Positions 47,754 through 54,841 of a DNA stretch of 64,000 bases are shown here, piece after piece. How positions within the stretch are numbered: the stretch's first letter is position 1; each line of letters begins with the position of its first letter. The DNA lies in assembly GCF_032823475.1 (NCBI RefSeq), contig NZ_CP127915.1, positions 2,976,001 to 3,040,000 of the forward strand, in the 5' to 3' direction. Source of the DNA: Acinetobacter sp. SAAs474 (GTDB taxonomy: Bacteria > Pseudomonadota > Gammaproteobacteria > Pseudomonadales > Moraxellaceae). The translations under genes and the position numbers were made by a program. The notes below the pieces were generated by a model, which ran no database searches, had not been told where the DNA came from, and saw nothing but the letters and a program-made list of their open reading frames with translations.

Positions 47754-49109
47754 TTGAATAACAATTCTACTGAACTTCAGCGTGGCTTAAAGAACCGTCA
47801 TATCCAATTAATTGCCATGGGTGGTGCAATTGGTACAGGCTTATTCTTAGGTTCCGCTCATGTTATCCAATCTGCTGGGCCATCGATTATCTTAGGATAT
47901 GCGATTGGTGGCTTTATTGTATTTTTAATTATGCGTCAATTAGGCGAAATGATTGTGCATGAACCTGTTGCTGGTTCATTTAGTTATTTTGCGTATAAAT
48001 ATTGGGGTAAATTTTCAGGCTTCCTCACAGGTTGGAATTATTGGATTCTTTATATTTTAGTGGCCATGACAGAACTAACGGCCGTCGCAAAATATATTAA
48101 TTATTGGTGGCCACATATTCCCGCTTGGGCATCGGTACTGTGCTTTTTCATCATTATTACGCTTGTGAACTTGGGTAATGTGAAATTCTATGGTGAATCT
48201 GAATTTTGGTTATCGATTATTAAAGTATCTGCCGTCATTGCCATGATTGTGTTTGGACTTTATTTAATTTTTACAGCCAATGCTGAATCTAGTGTTTCTT
48301 TTAGTAACCTCTGGATTCATGGTGGATTTTTTCCTAACGGTTTTGATGGACTATTTTTTATGCTGGCCTTTTTAATGTTTGCCTTTGGCGGCATTGAACT
48401 GATTGGCATGGCTGCAGCTGAAGCTGACAATCCACAAAAGACTATTCCTAAAGCCATTAATCAGGTGGTATTTCGGGTATTGTTATTCTATGTGGGATCA
48501 ATGGCGGTGTTATTGTCTTTAGTGCCATGGAATCAACTGCAGTTAGGTGACTTAGATAAAAGTCCATTTGTGATGATTTTTAGTCAATTAGGGATTAACT
48601 GGGCCGCACATTTACTCAATTTTATTATTCTGACAGCAGCTTTATCAGTCTATAACAGTGGCATGTATGCCAATAGCCGCATGCTCTATAGTTTGGCAAA
48701 ACAAGGGAATGCCCCTAAAATATTTGCCAAGACCAATCAACAAGGCGTACCTGTCCCTGCTGTACTACTCTCAGCCTTGCTTATTTTTGGTTGTGTATTA
48801 CTCAACTACTTTGTACCAGAAGAAGCGTTAAGTCATTTAATTTATATTGTTGTGGGTGCTTTAGTCCTTAACTGGGCCATGATTACCTTAACGCATTTAC
48901 AATTTAAACGTGCACAGCGGAAACTAAAATTTAAAACCTCTTATCCTGCTTTATGGGCACCACTGGGTAATTACTTAGTTTTAGTATTTATTGCTGTTGT
49001 ACTGTTTATTATGTGGAGTCAAGGCTTTATGGAATCAGTGATCATGATTCCGATTTGGATTGTTGCCATGTATTTGTTATATCAGGCACTCAATCTTAAA
49101 GATAAATAA
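47754..49109 (+). CDS. APC-family amino-acid permease (AroP/PheP-like)
   Basis: A permease of about 451 residues with 12 predicted membrane helices. The amino-acid transporter signature starts LQRGLKNRHIQLIAMGGAIG and continues GTGLFLGS; GGIELIGMAAAEADNPQKTI (loop 6-7) is a clear AAT-family motif. It imports aromatic or other neutral amino acids with protons. The start is uncertain: no ATG exists before the first helix. The frame is open from TTG 47724; TTG 47754 gives the normal N-terminus MNNNSTELQRGLKN, so I chose it. A strong terminator follows. Confidence 0.85.
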   Translation: MNNNSTELQRGLKNRHIQLIAMGGAIGTGLFLGSAHVIQSAGPSIILGYAIGGFIVFLIMRQLGEMIVHEPVAGSFSYFAYKYWGKFSGFLTGWNYWILYILVAMTELTAVAKYINYWWPHIPAWASVLCFFIIITLVNLGNVKFYGESEFWLSIIKVSAVIAMIVFGLYLIFTANAESSVSFSNLWIHGGFFPNGFDGLFFMLAFLMFAFGGIELIGMAAAEADNPQKTIPKAINQVVFRVLLFYVGSMAVLLSLVPWNQLQLGDLDKSPFVMIFSQLGINWAAHLLNFIILTAALSVYNSGMYANSRMLYSLAKQGNAPKIFAKTNQQGVPVPAVLLSALLIFGCVLLNYFVPEEALSHLIYIVVGALVLNWAMITLTHLQFKRAQRKLKFKTSYPALWAPLGNYLVLVFIAVVLFIMWSQGFMESVIMIPIWIVAMYLLYQALNLKDK

Positions 49110-49141
49110 AGTCAAGAAAACCCATGTTAACCTCAAGCCGT

Positions 49142-49173
49142 AAAAAAGTTATTATTTCGATAATAACTTTTTT
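49142..49173 (+). terminator. Strong terminator with TTCG tetraloop
   Basis: A 14-bp stem AAAAAAGTTATTAT/ATAATAACTTTTTT closed by TTCG, about 30 bp after the permease stop codon. Confidence 0.92.
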
Positions 49174-49192
49174 ATGCTAAGTTATATCCGCC

Positions 49193-49268
49193 GCGCCCTT
49201 AGCTTAACTGGATAGAGCAGTTGCCTCCTAAGCGACCGATGTGGGTTCAATTCCCGCAGGGCGCACCA
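49193..49268 (+). tRNA. tRNA-Arg (CCT), prophage integration site
   Basis: A 76-nt cloverleaf. The acceptor GCGCCCT (49193-49199) pairs with AGGGCGC (49258-49264); the anticodon loop CTCCTAA holds CCT; the T-loop is TTCAATT; CCA is encoded (49266-49268). An integrase gene follows immediately, so its 3' half is the likely attL. Confidence 0.96.
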
Positions 49269-49282
49269 ATATAAAGTTCAGC

Positions 49283-49373
49283 ATAGTATAAGATAGTCTA
49301 CGAATAGCACTGAATACATTGAAAAACCGTTAAATTTATAATCTAATAGTATAAGATAGTCTAAGATAATCTA
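49283..49373 (+). repeat. Integrase arm-type repeats next to attL
   Basis: The 18-bp sequence ATAGTATAAGATAGTCTA occurs at 49283-49300 and again at 49346-49363. A third, shorter copy AAGATAATCTA follows at 49363-49373. The position between the tRNA end and int is that of arm-type sites of tyrosine integrases. Confidence 0.75.
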
Positions 49374-49380
49374 GTGTTTA

Positions 49381-49434
49381 TAACGGTATTCATAACGGTA
49401 TCGTATAAATACCGCTAAATGTGATACCGCTAAA
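49381..49434. promoter_or_regulatory. Four-site repeat array abutting the int start codon
   Basis: TAACGGTAT occurs at 49381-49389 and 49393-49401. ATACCGCTA, nearly its complement, occurs at 49409-49417 and 49424-49432, ending just before the int ATG. It forms a symmetrical cluster and replaces any normal Shine-Dalgarno. A likely binding site for an excisionase or int regulator (inference). Confidence 0.6.
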
Positions 49435-50661
49435 ATGGCCAGAACTGTTGTACCGCTTAACGATACGAAGATAAAAAAAGCTAAATCAGAAGGTAGTAAT
49501 GTAAAGCTGTCGGATGGTGGTGGCCTGTATCTTTTGATTGATAAGAAGAATAATAAGTTTTGGAGATTTGACTACTATCGCCCTTATTCCAAAAAAAGAA
49601 ATACCATCAGCTTTGGATCTTATCCCGAAGTATCGCTTGCAGATGCTAGATCACGACGAGACGAAGCAAGATCGTTGCTTGCACAAAATATAGATCCACG
49701 AGAAGAAAAATTACGTATTAATAACGAGATTACGAATTCGCTTGAAAACACATTTAAGAAAATTGCTGAAGAATGGAAAACTAAACAGAATTTCGCTGAA
49801 TCAACAATTCAAAAGTCAAATAGTCTTCTTGAAGTGATTTATGAAAACATTGGCAATAAACCGATTGATAAAATTACACCTGTTGATGTTTTAAATGTGT
49901 GTCGCATATATGAGCGACAAGGAAAGCTTGAAACAGCAAAAAAAGTAAAAGTCAGGTGTGGTCAGGTTTTTAGATATGGTGTTGCCACTGGTCGTTGTGA
50001 ACGCGATGTTACGCAAGATTTGCGCGGAGCAATCAAGACCCCAGTTGTTAGACATATGCCAGCAATTACAGACATAAAAGAGTTTGCTAGGCTTTTAGAT
50101 GCTATTGACCAATACGATGGTACGATTATCACCAAAATTGCTTTTAAAATTGCACCACTGGTTTTTGTTAGACCAGGAGAGCTACGCAAGGCAAAATGGG
50201 CTGATATTGATTTAGATGGGGCGATCTGGGCATATACACCACCAAAAACACGTATCAAGACTGGTGTTGAGCTTATTGTGCCGCTTGCAACTCAAGTTGT
50301 TACTTTGCTAAAAGAGATACATCCAATTACATCAAATTGTAGTGAATATGTATTCCCTGCTGTGACTAGTAGTAAACGCCCAATGTCTGATAACACTATA
50401 AATCAGGCATTTAGAAGGCTTGGTTATGAACGAGAGGCTGTTAGTGCACATGGATTTAGAGCATCAGCCAGAACAATTCTCGAAGAACAGCTTGAATTTC
50501 CTGTTGAGATCATTGAGATGCAGTTAGGTCATCAAGTTCGGGATATGCATGGTCGAGCATACAATAGAACCAAGCATTTAGAAAAACGAAAAATAATGAT
50601 GCAAGCTTGGGCTGATTACTGCGACAAAATTAAAAGCGAGTATATTGAGAGTTTAAGTTGA
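49435..50661 (+). CDS. Prophage tyrosine integrase (P4-type, DUF4102 N-terminus)
   Basis: A 408-residue tyrosine recombinase. The N-terminal DUF4102 arm-binding domain (about 1-90) includes KLSDGGGLYLLI and TISFGSYPEVSLADAR. The SAM-like core-binding domain is about 100-195 and the catalytic domain 205-390. Catalytic residues: Arg246 in FVRPGELR, His339 and Arg342 in HGFR, His366 in QLGHQ and Tyr376 in AYNR. It should recombine attP with the tRNA-Arg 3' end. The ATG lacks a good ribosome binding site because a repeat array abuts it. Its stop codon overlaps the next small ORF. Confidence 0.95.
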   Translation: MARTVVPLNDTKIKKAKSEGSNVKLSDGGGLYLLIDKKNNKFWRFDYYRPYSKKRNTISFGSYPEVSLADARSRRDEARSLLAQNIDPREEKLRINNEITNSLENTFKKIAEEWKTKQNFAESTIQKSNSLLEVIYENIGNKPIDKITPVDVLNVCRIYERQGKLETAKKVKVRCGQVFRYGVATGRCERDVTQDLRGAIKTPVVRHMPAITDIKEFARLLDAIDQYDGTIITKIAFKIAPLVFVRPGELRKAKWADIDLDGAIWAYTPPKTRIKTGVELIVPLATQVVTLLKEIHPITSNCSEYVFPAVTSSKRPMSDNTINQAFRRLGYEREAVSAHGFRASARTILEEQLEFPVEIIEMQLGHQVRDMHGRAYNRTKHLEKRKIMMQAWADYCDKIKSEYIESLS

Positions 50662-50819
50662 TGCTTGATATTGAGTTAAGAATTCAATTTGAAAATGATA
50701 TGCAAGATTGGATCATGGCTTTTGGTCGCCCAACTTGGGATGAAGATCAAGAGTTATATGAAGAGAAAGAATGGCAATTCGCCTGGATTGCATATTGCAG
50801 AGCGAAAACCCTTATTTGA
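50661..50819 (+). CDS. Small phage protein coupled to the integrase, 52 aa
   Basis: ATG 50661-50663 overlaps the integrase stop codon as TGATG, so translation is probably coupled. The product begins MLDIELRIQFENDMQDWIM, contains RPTWDEDQELYEEKEWQFAW and ends CRAKTLI. It is acidic, with many Trp, Glu and Asp residues, and has no recognised family; excisionase-like basic HTH features are absent. Its last 8 bp overlap the end of the oppositely directed Rz1 gene. Its position after int makes a role in recombination control or host interference possible, without evidence. Confidence 0.6.
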   Translation: MLDIELRIQFENDMQDWIMAFGRPTWDEDQELYEEKEWQFAWIAYCRAKTLI

Positions 50820-51114
50820 GGGCTTTCCCGACTTCAATCCAAGCATCAACCTGCATTGCACACTGATTATATTTATCAACCGTATCCACTCCCCACTTTA
50901 TCAATTCTTTACCGGCGGTACCTGATAATTCCTGAAGCTGTGGACATGACTGCATTAAATTAGCTGGAATCTCGACTTTTGATAAGCGAATTGAGCTGCT
51001 GCATGCCGTCGTCATCAATACACTGATTATAATAAATGGGACGCTCAACGATTTTATCGATGTATTTCGTGACTGTTTCGACTTTAATTCGCTGTTCTGA
51101 TTTTGCTGTTTCAT
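50812..51114 (-). CDS. Outer-membrane spanin lipoprotein (Rz1-like), nested in Rz
   Basis: A 100-residue lipoprotein. After a polar N-terminus (about 1-23) comes the hydrophobic segment VPFIIISVLMTTAC, with lipobox Cys at about 38, then SSSIRLSKVEIPANLMQSCP. Half of the gene lies inside the Rz gene in another frame, the classical nested Rz/Rz1 arrangement. With the Rz inner-membrane spanin it fuses inner and outer membranes at the end of lysis. The N-region is longer than usual, so a later start is possible. Its 3' end overlaps the convergent small ORF by 8 bp. Confidence 0.82.
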   Translation of the reverse strand: MKQQNQNSELKSKQSRNTSIKSLSVPFIIISVLMTTACSSSIRLSKVEIPANLMQSCPQLQELSGTAGKELIKWGVDTVDKYNQCAMQVDAWIEVGKALK

Positions 51115-51322
51115 AGTCTGCGCTCAGTTTGTTGATTGTAGATCGCTGCTTTTGAATTGCTTGTTGATGTTGCTGCTCTAGTTTTAATATTTGTGCATTG
51201 CACTTTTCTTGAGCTTTACGAAGTTGGCCAGATAAGTGATTTGTATAAGCCAGTTGCCCAAAGCAGATAAAACAAAGGATCGCAATTGCGATCCATGTTT
51301 TGTATTTCCAGATTGTTGTCAT
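50960..51322 (-). CDS. Inner-membrane spanin (Rz-like)
   Basis: A 120-residue type II membrane protein with an N-terminal transmembrane helix (about 9-27, WIAIAILCFICFGQLAY). A long periplasmic coiled coil (about 30-90, LRKAQEKCNAQILKLEQQHQ onward) and a short C-terminal tail follow. This is the standard i-spanin plan. Its start overlaps the endolysin stop by 4 bp, and the Rz1-like lipoprotein gene begins inside it. Expressed late for lysis. Confidence 0.88.
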   Translation of the reverse strand: MTTIWKYKTWIAIAILCFICFGQLAYTNHLSGQLRKAQEKCNAQILKLEQQHQQAIQKQRSTINKLSADYETAKSEQRIKVETVTKYIDKIVERPIYYNQCIDDDGMQQLNSLIKSRDSS

Positions 51323-51822
51323 GCTTCAGTCACCTTCGTTGCTGTAACACCAGTGATAGTCGGTAAATCATAACGATGATCGGCAGGTTTGCTTGTTTTG
51401 CCGTACCACATGAATGTGAAGTCTGATTCGTTATAAAGTGCATAACACACTGAATCTGATTGATTTCCACCAAGGCAAACTAATTTCCCTGTCTTTTTAT
51501 CACGACCAACAACAAAGCAAACATGGCCACCGCCTGCACGTGTTTTTACAGCAATACAGCCATAAGCTGGCTTTGTTAGTCTTGTTCCACTGTTTAGATA
51601 ATCGAGCGCTCTATACCAATGCTTCGGATATTTAACACCGGCAGATTGTAAGCAATGTGCAGTAAATACACCACACCACGCAGTTTCATCATCTCGCCAC
51701 CATGCCTTCAGGTCTTCAAGCCACTTAATGATAGTCTTATTGTGTTGAATGCCTTTGATTTCTCGAAGACCAACATGCTTTCGAGCTTCTGCAATCCAGT
51801 CTAATTCAGGTTTTACGGACAT
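51319..51822 (-). CDS. Phage endolysin, TIGR02594/CHAP-like
   Basis: A 167-residue protein matching the TIGR02594 family, a CHAP/NlpC-type cysteine amidase or peptidase found as phage endolysin. The catalytic Cys is in DDETAWCGVFTAHCLQSAGV (about 45-64) and the His in GGGHVCFVVGRDKKTGKL (about 98-115). No signal peptide is present, so export depends on the holin. GGAG precedes the start. It lies in the lysis cassette holin-endolysin-Rz/Rz1. Confidence 0.88.
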   Translation of the reverse strand: MSVKPELDWIAEARKHVGLREIKGIQHNKTIIKWLEDLKAWWRDDETAWCGVFTAHCLQSAGVKYPKHWYRALDYLNSGTRLTKPAYGCIAVKTRAGGGHVCFVVGRDKKTGKLVCLGGNQSDSVCYALYNESDFTFMWYGKTSKPADHRYDLPTITGVTATKVTEA

Positions 51823-51840
51823 TCATTTTCTCCAGACGTA

Positions 51841-51861
51841 AAAAACCGCCAATATGGCGGT
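51841..51861 (-). terminator. Hairpin with T run between holin and endolysin genes
   Basis: Stem ACCGCC/GGCGGT; the minus strand continues TTTTTT. One of several terminator-like hairpins inside the late operon. Confidence 0.75.
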
Positions 51862-51880
51862 GCGATATTTGATTCGGGTA

Positions 51881-52159
51881 TTAACTACCCCACTTTTTAG
51901 CGTTTTTCTTTAAATATTCTTCAATGAATGTTGACCCCAAGATGCCGAGAGCACTAGCAATTCCAATCAATGCAAGTGGTGAGATAGTCGGCAATTGAAG
52001 CAACACTAAACCCGCAATTAATGATGATGCTGAACCCAAAATGGTTCGTCCAATCAGTAATCTAAATGTGATTTTTTCATTTGAAACTAAGAGCTTACTC
52101 ATACCGATTAATCCCCCGATAAAAATAAGTGTTAAAAATGTTTTTTCATGATCGTGCAT
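51881..52159 (-). CDS. Phage holin
   Basis: A 92-residue membrane protein with about three hydrophobic segments (FLTLIFIGGLIGMSKLL, then LLIGRTILGSASSLIAGLVL, then ISPLALIGIASALGILGSTF) and a basic C-terminus (KKNAKKWGS). Size, topology and position directly upstream of the endolysin indicate a holin that permeabilises the inner membrane. AGGA precedes ATG 52159. Hairpin terminators flank it on both sides. Confidence 0.85.
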   Translation of the reverse strand: MHDHEKTFLTLIFIGGLIGMSKLLVSNEKITFRLLIGRTILGSASSLIAGLVLLQLPTISPLALIGIASALGILGSTFIEEYLKKNAKKWGS

Positions 52160-52187
52160 ATGTTTTCCTAAATTTGGGTAATAAAAA

Positions 52188-52214
52188 ACCCCACTTCAAT
52201 TGTGAAGTGAGGTT
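52188..52214 (-). terminator. Terminator after the tail fibre gene
   Basis: Minus-strand stem ACCTCACTTCA/TGAAGTGGGGT (one mismatch) followed by a T run. Confidence 0.78.
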
Positions 52215-52253
52215 AGTAGCGGTTTGTTGGGTGATTAACTTACTTATTTTTAA

Positions 52254-54227
52254 TCACAAATCTCTAAGAAATGCCGACATTTTCTTTGCGATACGCTCCA
52301 TTGCAACGGCACTAGGATGCAAACCATCTGGTGCGGTACTTGCAATATTACTTGTCATAATATTGACGTTTTTCTCGTTGATTCCTGACTGCTTGTAAAG
52401 ATCAAGATACGGAATTGAATAGTACTCACAAACATCGCGTACAGCTTGACAGTATTGTTCAAGCCTAAATCCTTTCTTATTTGCTGAGCGCATACCCATT
52501 GCATTAGAGACTGGCGGGGTAATAATAAAAGCTATTTTTGCAAGTGGATATTTTGTGATAAGACCTTCAATTATTGTTGCCAATGCACCATAAACTGTAT
52601 CAATTGATGTATCACCAATTGCCCCAAGTATGGTTCCGCCATTCGATCCATAAGAATAACCAAAGTCGTTTACACCACCCCAAACCGTTATTAAATCTGC
52701 TGTAGCGTCCATATCTACATATCTCACAGACATCGCTGTTGTATCTGATGTTGTTTTTCTAGCAAGACATGTCCCACCAACACCGAAATTAACGAATGAA
52801 TCTAAACCAAGCTCAGATACAACGTGTGGCTGATACCAACCACGTGCTGTAATACTATCCCCTAAAGATAGCCATTTTTTGCCAAACCATTGGGTTACTA
52901 CGCCCTCGCCACCTTGCCCAATCAACTCAAGCGTTTCAGCAGACAAATGATTTGGTTTAATAATTTTATCACCAACATCAACTGAACTTTTTACAAAAGC
53001 ACCTTCTGTTCTTGTTAATTTTATCCAATTTATATTGGGTAAATCATTTATCTCAGCACCATTGTTCGCTTGTTTCGTTGTAAATTTAACGTATCCAGCT
53101 TGTGTCACAGTAATAGATGCAGAAGTCCATGTTCCTGTTGATGATATAAAGTTTTTATTTTCGTCGTACAAAAATGGGCAATATACGTATGCTGAATTTG
53201 TGATACTAAAAATATCACCAGCTTCAACTTTAATAAAATCTGTTCGATGTACATTTGTTGAAGTTGCAGTACCATTTGCACCCGTTGTTGAATCAATATT
53301 ACCGACAAACTTCTCAAACTCATTTAATTCTATGTTTCGATTAATCAATCGATCTGATATATCTTCAGATAAGTGATTTAAAGATATTAACTGATTAGCA
53401 ATATGTTTATTTTGCTTCACAAAAGTTACATCATCAAACTGCACAACAGCAAAATCACAAACTGTTTGATTAATTAAACCTCCATCGACACGTTTAAATG
53501 CAAATCTTACAAAACCATTTTGCGACGCTGTGAATTTCGATGATGATGTTAGCCAAGAATCAGGCGATGATATAAATTTTTTGTTTTCATTATAAAAAGC
53601 ATGATTATAAAGATATTCATTGCTTCTTAGCTCAATCGTATGTCCTGCGTTAACAACAATATAGTCAGTTCGTTTATGTGTATCTGTGTTAGTAGATGTG
53701 CTTGCATCAACACCATTACTTGCGATATACCCTCTTGTTAGAGGGAAATTGCTCAATTCACCAGTCAACTGATCATATTTAATTTTTGCATCATGAACAT
53801 ATTTTTTAGACTGCTCGACAGCATCATAAGCACTCTTAGTTAAGCTTGTCGCATTAGCAGTTGCCTTGTAATACGTGCCACCAATTTCAGCTTCACCAAC
53901 ATCAACTTTGTCCTTCATTGTAATATTTGCAATATCTGCGTTCGCAAGAGCTAAAGTTGCATAAAACTTGGATGCACCGTTTGTAAAATTGGTTAAAGCA
54001 TCATCAACGTAAGTTTGATCTGCTTTTGGAGTAATAAGCTGCTTTGTTTCATTTTCAGATAAAATACTAAGTCGTTGACGTGCCAAAAGTGCTGTTAAAT
54101 TATTACCATCCCCCAAAAAATTATAAACTTCAGCAATATTCTGTTGTGTTGCATCAAACGCATTTCGCAGTTTATCACCAGTACCGTCATTTGCAATAAT
54201 TCCGGTATTTAATATCTTTCTAGCCAT
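52254..54227 (-). CDS. Tail fibre/spike with C-terminal SGNH (GDSL) esterase domain
   Basis: A 657-residue tail fibre. The N-terminus (MARKILNTGIIANDGTGDKL) is a phage baseplate/J-attachment type. Residues about 180-292 and 325-425 are two copies of the same beta-rich module, each with TD(Y/F)I, a Y-YDENK-FIS-like strand and NHLS at its end. The C-terminal 450-657 is an SGNH hydrolase: GDSIT (Ser about 458), GVND and DGLHPS (Asp/His about 634-637). It probably deacetylates host capsule or O-polysaccharide during adsorption. I chose ATG 54225-54227; the frame is open to 54251. Confidence 0.88.
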   Translation of the reverse strand: MARKILNTGIIANDGTGDKLRNAFDATQQNIAEVYNFLGDGNNLTALLARQRLSILSENETKQLITPKADQTYVDDALTNFTNGASKFYATLALANADIANITMKDKVDVGEAEIGGTYYKATANATSLTKSAYDAVEQSKKYVHDAKIKYDQLTGELSNFPLTRGYIASNGVDASTSTNTDTHKRTDYIVVNAGHTIELRSNEYLYNHAFYNENKKFISSPDSWLTSSSKFTASQNGFVRFAFKRVDGGLINQTVCDFAVVQFDDVTFVKQNKHIANQLISLNHLSEDISDRLINRNIELNEFEKFVGNIDSTTGANGTATSTNVHRTDFIKVEAGDIFSITNSAYVYCPFLYDENKNFISSTGTWTSASITVTQAGYVKFTTKQANNGAEINDLPNINWIKLTRTEGAFVKSSVDVGDKIIKPNHLSAETLELIGQGGEGVVTQWFGKKWLSLGDSITARGWYQPHVVSELGLDSFVNFGVGGTCLARKTTSDTTAMSVRYVDMDATADLITVWGGVNDFGYSYGSNGGTILGAIGDTSIDTVYGALATIIEGLITKYPLAKIAFIITPPVSNAMGMRSANKKGFRLEQYCQAVRDVCEYYSIPYLDLYKQSGINEKNVNIMTSNIASTAPDGLHPSAVAMERIAKKMSAFLRDL

Positions 54228-54246
54228 AATATTCACGCATAAAAAA

Positions 54247-54264
54247 AGCACCCAATTGGGTGCT
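54247..54264 (-). terminator. Terminator between DUF4376 gene and tail fibre
   Basis: Palindrome AGCACCCAATTGGGTGCT followed on the minus strand by TTTTTTT, 20 bp before the fibre start codon. Confidence 0.8.
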
Positions 54265-54280
54265 GTGTGGATTTAATTAA

Positions 54281-54841
54281 TTAGAGTTGAATTTGATTTA
54301 TTTGCTCATGTGTTTCAGCATCATAAATTAACTGTCGAGCAATACGACCACGCTCATGCACACTTGCAACATGCGCTTGTAATGTTTGATACAATTTTCT
54401 AAGTTGAGCAGTTGTGAGATATTTTATTGAATTGTTAGCAAGAGTCCATGCCTGATCAATAGCTGCATTTGCAGCACCCGAAATACGTACTTGCGACACT
54501 TGATCTGAATCATAAATATCCCCTTCGAACTCAAAACCACCGAACTCTAATGCATCACGCTGATGACGTAATTCAAGCCATTTTTGTTCTTTGATCTGAT
54601 CAATAGAACGAGGATCAAACCATTGCTTTAATTCATAGTTAAATTCGTGATAAATGCTTGGCTTTTCAGATAAAAAAACCAGCTTATCATCTTGAAAATA
54701 ATCACCAATATTTACTTGCTGCCCTTCTTTTAAATCATAAAATTTTAAATCTGCTATTGTATTAACATCAATATCAACATCACTGCCACAAATAATACTG
54801 ATAACTTTACCAAACTCGTTAACAAAAACTCGCTTAATCAC
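54281..54841 (-). CDS. DUF4376 phage tail protein
   Basis: A 186-residue phage protein. The C-terminal half (about 80-180: KWLELRHQRDALEFGGFEFEG, DQVSQVRISGAANAAIDQAW, LRKLYQTLQAHVASVHERGR) is a DUF4376 domain. It is common in tail-fibre-associated or chaperone-like proteins encoded beside fibres. The N-terminal half is a small beta domain. Its start overlaps the J gene stop by 4 bp (ATGA), implying coupled translation. It likely helps attach or assemble the fibre. Confidence 0.8.
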   Translation of the reverse strand: MIKRVFVNEFGKVISIICGSDVDIDVNTIADLKFYDLKEGQQVNIGDYFQDDKLVFLSEKPSIYHEFNYELKQWFDPRSIDQIKEQKWLELRHQRDALEFGGFEFEGDIYDSDQVSQVRISGAANAAIDQAWTLANNSIKYLTTAQLRKLYQTLQAHVASVHERGRIARQLIYDAETHEQINQIQL

